From Myxococcales bacterium (lineage in GTDB: Bacteria; Myxococcota; Polyangia; Polyangiales; Polyangiaceae), in contig JAGQIY010000481.1 in NCBI GenBank assembly GCA_020430865.1, positions 1-6,082 on the forward strand: DNA of 6,082 bases. Direction: 5' to 3'. The notes below the pieces were generated by a model, which was not told the DNA's origin, ran no database searches, and saw only the letters and a program-made list of their open reading frames with translations. The translations under genes and the position numbers were made by a program. Of this stretch, positions 1 to 6,082 are shown one piece after another. Every line of letters begins with the position of its first letter. Within the stretch, counting starts at the first letter, position 1.

Positions 1-1475
1 TCCAGGTCGCAACGCTTCCCGCTGTCCTTGGCCCGCGCAGCGAAGAACGTCAGCTGCCGGCACGCCATGATGCGCGCAACCATGCGACCGATCTTGCGCT
101 GGACCCGCGGGAACTCGAAGATCGGCGCGCCGAACTGGATTCGCTCCTGGGCGTACTGGAGGCCCTGATCCAACGCCGATTGCGCGACGCCGACGCCACG
201 AGCCGCGGTCTGGATGCGAGCGCTCTCGAAGGTCGCCATCAGCTGCTTGAAGCCCTGGCCCTCGACGCCGCCCAGCAGGGCGTTCCCAGCCACCTTGAAG
301 TTGTCGAAGCCGATCTCGAACTCCTTCATCCCCCGGTAGCCCAGCACCTTGATCTCCGTGCCGGTGATGCCTTCGTCGGGGAAACCCTCCATCTCGGGGT
401 TGGTCTCGCTGCCGCGCGACTTGGTGGCGAGCATCATCGACAGACCGCCGTACCCATCGTCGTCGGCACTGGTGCGTACGAGTAACGTCATCAGGTCCGC
501 GCGGGTCGCGTGGGTGATCCAGGTCTTCGCGCCACTCACCAGGTAGCTACCATCCGCCTGCTTCTCGGCGCGGGCCTTGAGGTGCGCGAGGTCCGAGCCG
601 TTGTTCGGCTCGGTGAACACGGCGGTCGGCAGCACCTCTCCGCTCGCCAGCTTGGGCAGCCACTCCTGCTTCTGTTCGTCCGTGCCCCCGCCGAGGATCA
701 GCTCAGCAGCGATCTCCGCGCGCGTGCCCAGGGAGCCCGCGCCGATGTAGCCCCGGCTCAGCTCCTCGGTGACGACGCACATCGCCACCTTGTCGAGTCC
801 CTGGCCGCCGTATTCCTCGGGGATCGTCAGCCCGAAGACACCGAGTTCGGCCATCTTCTGAATCAGATCCATGGGGATCAGAACGTCCTTGCGGTGGACA
901 TCCTGAGCGATGGGCTCCACCTCGCTCTGAACGAAGCGCCGAAACTCGGTCTGAACAGCCTCCAGGGTCTCGTCGTCCAGGGCCCATGACCCGAAGCTGC
1001 GTTTCTCCACGGCAAGACGTGCCAACCGACACAGCGCCTCACCCGAGGCGTATCGCTCCGCGATGGCTTGAACCTTGGGGCTCAGCAGAGTGGCCTCCAG
1101 ATCGTCGTGCTCCAGGCCAAGCTCGTTCAGGCCAATCGACTCGCAGGGGCCGAGCTCCACACCGCCGACCAGCTGGCGACAGAGTTCGCCCACGTAAGCG
1201 CCCGCGATGGACAGCTCGAGCTCCGCGTCCTCCTGGTTCGCGCTGACGCGCTCCGCCCAGGCCACGACCTGGCGTGCTGCCTCCAGCTCCGTGGCCAGGT
1301 AGGCCAGGCCATGGGCCGCGAGCTGATGACGGTTCAACAGACCGGACGAGATCCGACCGTCCTTGGAGACGAGTCCGTGGACGCGCTTCAACGCGCGCTC
1401 GTAGACGCCTTCCAGCGCGCTCAGGGCAGGGTGGAGATCGCCTGCGCGCACGGTCTTGGGGGCTTCGGTATTCAT
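1..1475 (-). CDS. mcd: (2S)-methylsuccinyl-CoA dehydrogenase (acyl-CoA dehydrogenase family), 3' end cut by window
   Basis: This flavin-dependent acyl-CoA dehydrogenase is open from an ATG at 1475 to the left edge: 491 codons seen, no stop. The dehydrogenase part begins near residue 165. Visible motifs are FTEPNNGSD (about 287-295) of the substrate/FAD-binding region, KTWIT (317-321) with the flavin-stacking W-I-T, and ALDQGLQYAQERIQFGAPI (about 434-452). The catalytic glutamate of this family lies further C-terminal, outside the window. About 165 residues precede the dehydrogenase fold; from memory, such an extension is characteristic of methylsuccinyl-CoA dehydrogenases (about 550 residues), whereas ordinary short-chain enzymes are about 380-400. 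That extension and the divergent ccr are why I call it Mcd, which converts (2S)-methylsuccinyl-CoA to mesaconyl-CoA in the ethylmalonyl-CoA pathway and passes electrons to ETF. The start is supported by GGAG 8 nt upstream. Acyl-CoA dehydrogenase is near certain; the exact substrate is inferred. Confidence 0.85.
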   Translation of the reverse strand, partial: MNTEAPKTVRAGDLHPALSALEGVYERALKRVHGLVSKDGRISSGLLNRHQLAAHGLAYLATELEAARQVVAWAERVSANQEDAELELSIAGAYVGELCRQLVGGVELGPCESIGLNELGLEHDDLEATLLSPKVQAIAERYASGEALCRLARLAVEKRSFGSWALDDETLEAVQTEFRRFVQSEVEPIAQDVHRKDVLIPMDLIQKMAELGVFGLTIPEEYGGQGLDKVAMCVVTEELSRGYIGAGSLGTRAEIAAELILGGGTDEQKQEWLPKLASGEVLPTAVFTEPNNGSDLAHLKARAEKQADGSYLVSGAKTWITHATRADLMTLLVRTSADDDGYGGLSMMLATKSRGSETNPEMEGFPDEGITGTEIKVLGYRGMKEFEIGFDNFKVAGNALLGGVEGQGFKQLMATFESARIQTAARGVGVAQSALDQGLQYAQERIQFGAPIFEFPRVQRKIGRMVARIMACRQLTFFAARAKDSGKRCDL

Positions 1476-1483
1476 GCTGGTTA

Positions 1484-1487
1484 CTCC
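1484..1487 (-). promoter_or_regulatory. Ribosome binding site of mcd
   Basis: On the minus strand, GGAG lies 8 nt before the ATG at 1475-1473. It is the best Shine-Dalgarno match near the start of this frame and decides the start codon of mcd. Confidence 0.6.
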
Positions 1488-1546
1488 GCTCTTCGCGGCT
1501 GAGGGGGCCGCGCCACACGAACTGACACGCACCGCTGCTGCCAGCT

Positions 1547-1569
1547 TGCAGTCTGCCATCTGCACAGAC
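1547..1569. promoter_or_regulatory. Interlaced inverted repeats, possible operator in the mcd leader
   Basis: Two inverted repeats overlap here. TGCAG (1547-1551) pairs with CTGCA (1560-1564), and GTCTG (1551-1555) pairs with CAGAC (1565-1569). Arms are only 5 bp. Their position just downstream of the candidate mcd start of transcription would suit a repressor site. No regulator is encoded in the window, so function is inference; short repeats like these also arise by chance. Confidence 0.25.
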
Positions 1570-1580
1570 CAAACAGCTCT

Positions 1581-1609
1581 GCATTAGGCCCAGCTACGCG
1601 CTGCGTCAA
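1581..1609 (-). promoter_or_regulatory. Candidate sigma-70-type promoter for mcd
   Basis: On the minus strand, TTGACG (1609-1604) matches the -35 consensus at five of six bases. Downstream is either CCTAAT (1588-1583, spacer 15, four of six bases) or TAATGC (1586-1581, spacer 17, poor match). Transcription would begin near 1574 and give a leader of about 100 nt before mcd. The -35 is good and the -10 is weak. Confidence 0.3.
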
Positions 1610-1707
1610 CCGAGCCGGTGGCCTGAGCGCCTCGCGCTGTCCTTGGCCCGCCACCAGATACGCTCGGTCTCGTAATCTAGCGCGCTGTGTCATAGGCTTC
1701 CGACCCC

Positions 1708-2958
1708 ATGCCCAAGGACATCTACGAGCTCGGTGAAATCCCTGAGCTGGGCCACGTGCCCGCTCGCATGTATGCCCAACTCATCCGCCCGGAGCGCTAC
1801 GGCGAGCCGAAGGACGCGTTCCAGATCGAACAGATTTCCATACCGGAAATCGCACCCAACGAGGTGCTGGTCTACGTGATGGCTGCCGGCGTGAACTACA
1901 ACAACGTCTGGGCTGCCCTCGGTATCCCTGTGGATGTGGTCCGCGCACGGCAGAAGGCCGGCGAGAAGGAGGACTTCCACATTGGTGGCTCCGACGCCAG
2001 CGGCATCGTGTGGGCGGTTGGTTCCGAGGTGAAGAACGTGAAGGTGGGCGACGAGGTCGTCGTCCACTGCGGGATCTGGGACCCCAAGGATCCCCACGTG
2101 GTTGCTGGCAAGGACCCGATGTTCGCCCCCTCCGAGCGCATCTGGGGCTACGAGACGAACTGGGGGAGCTTCGCTCAGTTCACCAAGGTGCAGGACCATC
2201 AGTGTCTGCCGAAGCCCCCGCACCTGACTTGGGAGGCTGCCGCCGCGTACATGCTGGTGGGCGCTACCGCCTATCGCATGCTGCATGGCTGGGCCGGCAA
2301 CGAAATCCAGGAAGGCGACCCAGTCCTGATCTGGGGCGCGGCCGGTGGTCTCGGCTGCATGGCGATACAGATCTGCAAGGCCGCCGGTGCGCGTCCGGTG
2401 GGTGTCGTCAGCTCGACTGACAAATTCGAGTACTGCAAGGACCTCGGCGCCGTCGGCATGCTGAACCGCAAGGATTTCGACCACTGGGGAATGCTCCCTC
2501 ATTGGACGGACGACGCCGCCTACGGCCACTGGGTCCAGGGCGCGCGGAAGTTCGGCAAGGCGTTCTGGGAGGCGCTCGGCGAGCGCAAGAACCCCGCCGT
2601 GGTGTTCGAGCACCCGGGCGAGTCCACCATTCCCACGTCGATCTTCGTCTGCGACACGGGGGGCATGGTGGTGATCTGTGCTGGCACCACCGGCTACAAC
2701 GCGACTCTCGATCTGCGTTACCAGTGGATGCGGCAGAAGCGCCTGCAAGGCTCGCACTTCGCCAACGACGAGCAGGCGAAGGGGCTGAACGACCTGGTGA
2801 TTGCCGGGAAGGTGGACCCCTGCTTGTCGAAGGTCTTCCAGTTCGCGGAGACCGGCGACTGCCATCAGATGATGCGGGAGAACAAGCACCCGAGCGGCAA
2901 CATGAGCATCCTGGTCAACGCGAAGAAGGAAGGCCTGAAGACGCTCTCCGAGAGCTGA
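1708..2958 (+). CDS. ccr: Crotonyl-CoA carboxylase/reductase
   Basis: This 416-residue medium-chain dehydrogenase/reductase carries out the NADPH-dependent reductive carboxylation of crotonyl-CoA to (2S)-ethylmalonyl-CoA, the committed step of the ethylmalonyl-CoA pathway. The N-terminal catalytic part carries GVNYNNVWA (61-69) and RIWGYET (144-150). The nucleotide-binding fold has the glycine-rich WGAAGGLG (209-216), and VFEHPGE (299-305), [10 protein letters not shown] (321-330) and LQGSHFAN (346-353) follow. Aligned from memory with the Kitasatospora enzyme, its CO2-pocket residues N81, F170, E171 and H365 correspond to N65, Y148, E149 and H350, so carboxylation should be retained, with Tyr for Phe. 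Length is slightly below the usual 430-450. ATG 1708 is followed at once by the family-like [10 protein letters not shown]; the upstream Shine-Dalgarno is weak. It is divergent from mcd and followed by a strong hairpin. Simple crotonyl-CoA reductase activity or polyketide precursor supply are secondary possibilities. Confidence 0.96.
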   Translation: MPKDIYELGEIPELGHVPARMYAQLIRPERYGEPKDAFQIEQISIPEIAPNEVLVYVMAAGVNYNNVWAALGIPVDVVRARQKAGEKEDFHIGGSDASGIVWAVGSEVKNVKVGDEVVVHCGIWDPKDPHVVAGKDPMFAPSERIWGYETNWGSFAQFTKVQDHQCLPKPPHLTWEAAAAYMLVGATAYRMLHGWAGNEIQEGDPVLIWGAAGGLGCMAIQICKAAGARPVGVVSSTDKFEYCKDLGAVGMLNRKDFDHWGMLPHWTDDAAYGHWVQGARKFGKAFWEALGERKNPAVVFEHPGESTIPTSIFVCDTGGMVVICAGTTGYNATLDLRYQWMRQKRLQGSHFANDEQAKGLNDLVIAGKVDPCLSKVFQFAETGDCHQMMRENKHPSGNMSILVNAKKEGLKTLSES

Positions 2959-2975
2959 ACCAGGTCACGGCCACA

Positions 2976-3011
2976 GCAAGACGCCGGCGTCCTCGCCGGC
3001 GTCTTGCGTTT
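2976..3011 (+). terminator. Perfect-stem hairpin terminator after ccr
   Basis: A perfect 14-bp stem (2976-2989 with 2994-3007) encloses a four-base TCCT loop and begins 17 nt after the ccr stop. It is followed by GTTTCGTCGTC, a short and weak T-run. The stem is GC-rich and in the right place to end ccr transcription. On the minus strand it would fold equally well about 90 nt past clpA, but its tail there has no T-run, so bidirectional use is less certain. Confidence 0.7.
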
Positions 3012-3041
3012 CGTCGTCGAAGCTACGGCGAACTCGTGTTT

Positions 3042-3061
3042 CCCTGGGGTACTGGCCAGGG
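3042..3061. repeat. Short inverted repeat downstream of clpA
   Basis: CCCTGG (3042-3047) pairs with CCAGGG (3056-3061) across an 8-nt loop, about 35 bp past the clpA stop. It could help end clpA transcription, but it has no T-run on the minus strand and its stem is only 6 bp. Confidence 0.25.
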
Positions 3062-3096
3062 CGCCTCCCCCCCGAGCCCGAGCAGAGATACGCGAG

Positions 3097-5352
3097 CTAG
3101 TGGCGCAGGGGGTTCTGCTTGAACTTGAAGGCCACCTCGCCGTCCTTCACGTCGACGATCACGTGGCCGCCCTCGGACAGCTCACCGAACAGTAGCTCGT
3201 CGCCGAGCTTGCTCTTGATCTCGTCCTGGAGCACGCGGGCCAGCGGGCGGGCTCCGTAGTCCCGGTCGTAGCCCTTGTCGGCGAAATACGCCTTCGCTGC
3301 TGGGGTCAGCTCCAGGGTCACGTTGCGCTCCGCGAGCTGCCCTTCGAGCTCCGCCACGAACTTGTCGACGATGTGGCCCATGACCTCCTGGCTCAGCGGG
3401 TCGAAGCCGATGCGCGCGTCGAGGCGGTTGCGGAACTCTGGACTGAAGGTGTTCTTGAACGCGATGTCGCCGTCTCCGCGGGTGTCCGCCTGGCCGAAGC
3501 CGAGCTTGCGCTTCGCGAGGTCTGCTGCACCGACGTTGCTGGTCATGATCAGGATGACGTTGCTGAAGTCGGACTGCTTGCCGTTGTTGTCGGTGAGCCG
3601 GCCGTGGTCCATGACCTGCAACAACACGTTGAAGACGTCGGGGTGAGCCTTCTCGATCTCGTCGAGCAGGAGCACGCAGTGAGGCGTCTTGGCTATCGCT
3701 TCCGTGAGGAGCCCCCCGCGGTCGTAGCCCACGTAGCCGGGCGGAGCGCCGATCAAGCGACTCACGGTGTGCCGCTCCATGTACTCGCTCATGTCGAAGC
3801 GGATGAGCTCGATGCCCATCACCCGGGCAAGCGTCTTGGCCACCTCCGTCTTGCCGACCCCCGTAGGACCGGTGAAGAGGTAGGAGCCGATGGGCTTCTC
3901 CGGGGGACGCAGGCCAGCCCGTGCGAGCTTGATCGCCGTAGCGACCTCCTTGATCGCTCGGTCTTGACCGTACACCGACTTCTGCAGCTCCTTCTCCAGG
4001 TCCTTGAGCGCGCTGCGGTCGTCGGAGGACACCTGACGCGGCGGGATCTGCGCCATGCGGGCGACGACCTGCTCGATGCGTGCGCTGTTGACCACGGCGC
4101 CTTCGCCGTCCTCGAGCTTCGCGTCCGCTCCGGCCTCGTCCATCAGGTCGATCGCCTTGTCAGGGAGCTTGCGGTCGTGGAGGTGACGCTGGGCGAGCTT
4201 GCCGCACGCCTCGATCGCCTCGGGCTCGTACGTCACCTGGTGGAACTCCTCATAGCGGGGCTGCAGCCCCTTGAGGATCTGCACCGTCTCCTCGAGGCTC
4301 GGCTCCAGGACCTCGATCTTCTGGAAGCGCCGTGCGAGGGCGCGATCGCGCTCGAGGTGCGAACGATACTCCTCGAACGTGGTCGCGCCGATGCAGCGTA
4401 GCTTGCCGCTGGACAGCGCCGGCTTGAGCAGGTTGGAGGCGTCCAACGTGCCGCCGCTCGTCGCGCCCGCGCCGATCACCGTGTGGAGCTCGTCGACGAA
4501 GAGGATCGCGTCCTTGATCGCCGCGAGCTCCTTGAGCACGGCCTTGATTCGGTTCTCAAAATCCCCGCGGAATTTAGTGCCGGCGATCAAGGCACCCATG
4601 TCGAGCGCCCAGATTGTCGCCCCCTGGATCGGCTTCGGGACGTCGCCCTCGGCGAGCATCGCCGCCAAACCCTCGACGATCGCGGTCTTGCCGACGCCCG
4701 CGTCACCCACGAACAACGGATTGTTCTTGCGGCGCCGCGCGAGCACCTGCACTGCCCGTCGGATCTCCTTGTCACGGCCGATCAATGGCTCGATCTCGCC
4801 GTCCGCTGCCTTCTCCGTGAGATTCACCGCGAACTTGTCGAGGGCCTTGCCCGGGGCGCCCCCCTCCTCGTCATCGTCGTCGTCGGCGGTCGGGACCTCT
4901 CGCTCCTCGTCGTCCCCATCCCGGGCCACGCCGTGGGAGATGTAGTTCACCACGTCGTACCGGGTGACCCCGTGCTCCTCCAGGACCTGAGTCGCGGGAG
5001 AGTCCAGCTCGCTGAAGATGGCGATCAGCACGTTATGACCCTTCAGCTCCTCCTTGCCGCTAGATTCCACGTGGATGGCCGCACGCTGGAGGACTCGGTG
5101 AAATCCCCTCGAGGGGGCGGGAGACACCTCGCCGCTGCCGGGAACCTTGGCCATCTCCTCCTCGAACACCTGCTCGAGGCTGCTCTTGATCTGCTCGACG
5201 CTCCCGCCGCTCTTGCGCACGACGCGAGCGGTCGCTTCGTCATGGAGCAGCGCGTACAGCAAGTGCTCCACGGTCATCAAATCGTGGCGTCGCCGCTGCG
5301 CCTCGCGGAGCGCCAGGGAACATGCGATCTCGACTTCTGCGCTGACCTTCAC
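3097..5352 (-). CDS. clpA: ATP-dependent Clp protease ATP-binding subunit ClpA
   Basis: ClpA is a cytoplasmic hexameric AAA+ unfoldase that threads substrates into ClpP. The product is 751 residues (E. coli 758). An N-terminal Clp repeat domain (about 1-142) holds the MTVEHLL signature and binds ClpS. A very acidic linker (about 145-165) follows. D1 has Walker A GDAGVGKT (216-223), Walker B ILFVDELH (283-290) and pore loop KFRG (260-263). D2 has Walker A GPTGVGKT (495-502), Walker [11 protein letters not shown] (561-570), pore loop GYVG (539-542), arginine finger in FRNRLD (640-645) and sensor-2 GAR (700-702). There is no ClpB/ClpC middle domain. KLGFG (616-620) stands where ClpA carries its IGL/IGF ClpP-docking loop. 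I chose GTG 5352 over the ATG at 5394: it is preceded by GGAAGGAAG at 7 nt, overlaps the clpS stop as GTGA, and gives the family-like N-terminus. The 14 residues before it look non-native. clpP is not in the window. Confidence 0.97.
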   Translation of the reverse strand: MKVSAEVEIACSLALREAQRRRHDLMTVEHLLYALLHDEATARVVRKSGGSVEQIKSSLEQVFEEEMAKVPGSGEVSPAPSRGFHRVLQRAAIHVESSGKEELKGHNVLIAIFSELDSPATQVLEEHGVTRYDVVNYISHGVARDGDDEEREVPTADDDDDEEGGAPGKALDKFAVNLTEKAADGEIEPLIGRDKEIRRAVQVLARRRKNNPLFVGDAGVGKTAIVEGLAAMLAEGDVPKPIQGATIWALDMGALIAGTKFRGDFENRIKAVLKELAAIKDAILFVDELHTVIGAGATSGGTLDASNLLKPALSSGKLRCIGATTFEEYRSHLERDRALARRFQKIEVLEPSLEETVQILKGLQPRYEEFHQVTYEPEAIEACGKLAQRHLHDRKLPDKAIDLMDEAGADAKLEDGEGAVVNSARIEQVVARMAQIPPRQVSSDDRSALKDLEKELQKSVYGQDRAIKEVATAIKLARAGLRPPEKPIGSYLFTGPTGVGKTEVAKTLARVMGIELIRFDMSEYMERHTVSRLIGAPPGYVGYDRGGLLTEAIAKTPHCVLLLDEIEKAHPDVFNVLLQVMDHGRLTDNNGKQSDFSNVILIMTSNVGAADLAKRKLGFGQADTRGDGDIAFKNTFSPEFRNRLDARIGFDPLSQEVMGHIVDKFVAELEGQLAERNVTLELTPAAKAYFADKGYDRDYGARPLARVLQDEIKSKLGDELLFGELSEGGHVIVDVKDGEVAFKFKQNPLRH

Positions 5353-5690
5353 GCGTCGTCTTCCTTCCCGAAGCCCTCCGGCTCGGCAGTGCACCTGAGC
5401 GGGTGCCCGTTCTCCTTGGCGTAGTCCATCACCTGCTTCACTTTGGTCTCCGCCACGTCGCGGGTGAACACGCCGACGATGCCATAGCCTTTGTGGTGGA
5501 TCTGCAGCATCACTTGCGTCGCTTCGGTCTCGCTCTGGTGAAAGAACTTCATCAGTACATGCACCACGAATTCCATCGTGGTGTAGTCATCGTTGTGGAA
5601 GACCACGTGATAGCGCCTGGGGCGCTTGGTCTTGGGTCGTTCGACGAGCTCGAGGTCGCCTTCTTCCTGGTGTTGCTTCCGTGTGGCCAT
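5349..5690 (-). CDS. clpS: ATP-dependent Clp protease adaptor protein ClpS
   Basis: ClpS recognises N-end-rule substrates (N-terminal Leu, Phe, Trp, Tyr) and delivers them to the ClpA N-domain. The 113-residue product has a charged flexible N-terminal tail (1-26), then the core with [11 protein letters not shown] (32-42). By comparison with E. coli ClpS, N33, D34 and H65 should bind the substrate amino group, and M39 corresponds to the hydrophobic-pocket gate methionine. [11 protein letters not shown] (74-84) is the conserved ClpA-contacting stretch, and GHPLRCT (95-101) the C-terminal core. It runs about ten residues past the usual end, through an acidic tail ending in KEDDA. The TGA stop overlaps the clpA GTG, so the pair is translationally coupled. 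The ATG at 5690 has no strong Shine-Dalgarno, but no in-frame alternative fits better. Confidence 0.97.
   Translation of the reverse strand: MATRKQHQEEGDLELVERPKTKRPRRYHVVFHNDDYTTMEFVVHVLMKFFHQSETEATQVMLQIHHKGYGIVGVFTRDVAETKVKQVMDYAKENGHPLRCTAEPEGFGKEDDA
5360..5368 (-). promoter_or_regulatory. Strong ribosome binding site of clpA inside clpS
   Basis: On the minus strand GGAAGGAAG ends 7 nt before the GTG at 5352-5350. It lies within the last codons of clpS and decides the GTG start of clpA over the upstream ATG at 5394. Confidence 0.7.
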
Positions 5691-5929
5691 GCTCTGTGAC
5701 GAACCGTCCGTTTGCGCCTCATCTCCGTGAACTCGAGGCTGGGCCCCCGAGCGTCCGAGGGAGCCGTGTCGCCCCGTGTGCTCAGCTCGAGCGCCAGGCG
5801 CCGAGGATACCGTGTGTGGACTCTGTCTGTGAGCGAACCGCTACTTTGATCACTGGATGGGAAGTGTCGAGGGCACCACGAGAGCGCGGCTAGCTGGAGC
5901 CCGCGCCGAGCCGCACGGATGAGCGCCCT

Positions 5930-5970
5930 GGTTACTCCCAAGGGTGGGGTGAGCCCCTGGGGCGGGAACC
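5930..5970. repeat. Imperfect GC-rich hairpin in the putative clpS leader
   Basis: GGTT (5930-5933) pairs with AACC (5967-5970), CCC (5937-5939) with GGG (5964-5966), and an inner GGGG (5946-5949) with CCCC (5954-5957). The stems are short and bulged. If transcription starts near 6009, this would fold in the RNA about 40-80 nt from its 5' end. Confidence 0.25.
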
Positions 5971-6017
5971 GGACACACTCAGCCAGCTCGTCGGTTCGCG
6001 CGACGTGGATCTCGACG

Positions 6018-6037
6018 AAAGCAGGGTTGGTGCCAAG
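6018..6037 (-). promoter_or_regulatory. Candidate sigma-54 (RpoN) promoter directed at clpSA
   Basis: On the minus strand TTGGCACC, then AACC, then CTGCT matches the sigma-54 consensus YTGGCACG-N4-TTGCW at 11 of 13 specified positions. The invariant -24 GG (6034-6033) and -12 GC (6022-6021) are separated by exactly 10 bp. Transcription would start near 6009, about 320 nt before the clpS ATG at 5690. Sigma-54 promoters need an activator ATPase bound upstream, which would lie mostly outside this window. The alternative is a promoter for an unannotated small RNA within 5691-6009. Confidence 0.5.
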
Positions 6038-6048
6038 TCGACCGACTT
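6035..6048. promoter_or_regulatory. 14-bp palindrome abutting the sigma-54 -24 element
   Basis: AAGTCG (6035-6040) and CGACTT (6043-6048) form a perfect inverted repeat with a 2-bp spacer. A further GAAGTC lies at 6075-6080, and GACTTC at 6044-6049 overlaps the palindrome. It overlaps the outer edge of the -24 region, which would suit a repressor more than an enhancer-binding activator. The role is inferred only. Confidence 0.3.
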
Positions 6049-6082
6049 CCGATCACCTGGGGAGCCCTGCGCTCGAAGTCAA

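Larger units (their letters stand above)
1476..1707. other. Divergent mcd-ccr intergenic region
   Basis: These 232 bp separate two genes of one pathway transcribed outward, so shared control is plausible. I see the candidate mcd promoter and the overlapping inverted repeats listed separately. On the plus strand towards ccr there is only a weak -10-like TAATCT (1673-1678), with no good -35 at normal spacing; TTGGCC (1643-1648) lies 24 bp away, too far. No small gene is convincing here. Confidence 0.6.
5691..6082. other. Gene-poor upstream region of clpSA
   Basis: I find no convincing protein gene in these 392 bp. Frames that stay open lack family resemblance and clear ribosome binding sites. 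Content supported here is a sigma-54-like promoter (6018-6037, minus), a palindrome beside it, and a GC-rich imperfect hairpin near 5930-5970. A weak -10-like TATCCT lies at 5809-5804 on the minus strand without a good -35. I saw no CIRCE element (the HrcA operator). An sRNA or a long structured leader for clpS could fit here. Confidence 0.5.

Noticed and set aside
1039..1584. Minus-strand 181-codon frame overlapping the mcd start
   Set aside because: It is an out-of-frame reading of mcd, rich in Arg and Gly, without its own domain or ribosome binding site.
1690..2889. A 399-codon open frame on the minus strand opposite ccr
   Set aside because: It is an antisense shadow of a high-GC gene: ccr is clearly real on the plus strand, and the antisense translation has no recognisable domain.
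3373..5424. Long plus-strand open frames opposite clpA (3373-4401, 4271-4945, 4483-5424)
   Set aside because: They mirror clpA codon bias and are low-complexity in Leu, Arg, His and Val; clpA has complete family motifs on the other strand.
5691..5900. Search for a heat-shock CIRCE operator or sigma-32-like promoter before clpS
   Set aside because: No TTAGCACTC/GAGTGCTAA-type inverted repeat and no paired -35/-10 at good spacing were seen.
1477..5938. CTGGTTACTCC shared between the mcd ribosome-binding region (1477-1487) and 5928-5938
   Set aside because: An 11-base match is expected several times by chance in 6 kb.
5552..5941. Minus-strand 129-codon frame from a TTG, overlapping the clpS start in another frame
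   Set aside because: It has a rare start, mixed third-position composition and no family resemblance, and it overlaps the solid clpS gene.
5919..6082. Plus-strand frame from ATG 5919 open to the right edge
   Set aside because: The 54 visible codons look like translated non-coding DNA (Ser, Thr, Gly and Pro rich), with no ribosome binding site at proper spacing. It could only be judged with sequence beyond the window.
1..6082. A previously undescribed multi-gene system
   Set aside because: All four genes belong to well-known families in ordinary arrangements. Novelty, if any, lies in the regulation upstream of clpSA.

Overview
This 6.1 kb window is a high-GC bacterial chromosomal segment with four real protein-coding genes, one of them cut by the window edge. 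The high GC, a ClpS-ClpA pair (rather than ClpC), an ethylmalonyl-CoA pathway pair and a probable sigma-54 promoter fit a Gram-negative organism. I lean towards Myxococcota (a Polyangia-like myxobacterium) or a high-GC proteobacterium; the taxonomic guess is inference only.

Left half (1-2958): two divergently transcribed genes of central carbon metabolism. On the minus strand, from 1475 and running off the left edge, is an acyl-CoA dehydrogenase with an extra N-terminal region of about 165 residues, best read as (2S)-methylsuccinyl-CoA dehydrogenase (mcd). On the plus strand, 1708-2958, is crotonyl-CoA carboxylase/reductase (ccr). Ccr reductively carboxylates crotonyl-CoA to ethylmalonyl-CoA; after epimerisation and mutase steps encoded elsewhere, Mcd oxidises methylsuccinyl-CoA to mesaconyl-CoA. 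Together they mark the ethylmalonyl-CoA pathway, a glyoxylate-bypass substitute for growth on acetyl-CoA-yielding substrates. Ccr can also supply ethylmalonyl-CoA extender units for polyketides. The 232-bp divergent intergenic region holds a candidate mcd promoter and overlapping inverted repeats that could be an operator.

Middle (2959-3096): a 138-bp convergent intergenic region with a perfect 14-bp-stem hairpin just after ccr, very probably its transcription terminator.

Right half (3097-5690): a minus-strand clpS-clpA operon with a 4-bp GTGA stop/start overlap. ClpS is the N-degron adaptor; ClpA is the double-ring AAA+ unfoldase that feeds ClpP, which is not encoded here. All key ATPase and adaptor motifs are present.

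Right edge (5691-6082): about 390 bp without a convincing gene. It holds a strong sigma-54-type promoter match pointing towards clpS and, against its -24 element, a 14-bp palindrome. This is the least expected feature of the window. I found no mobile element, CRISPR array, tRNA or rRNA, and no evidence for a new multi-gene system.
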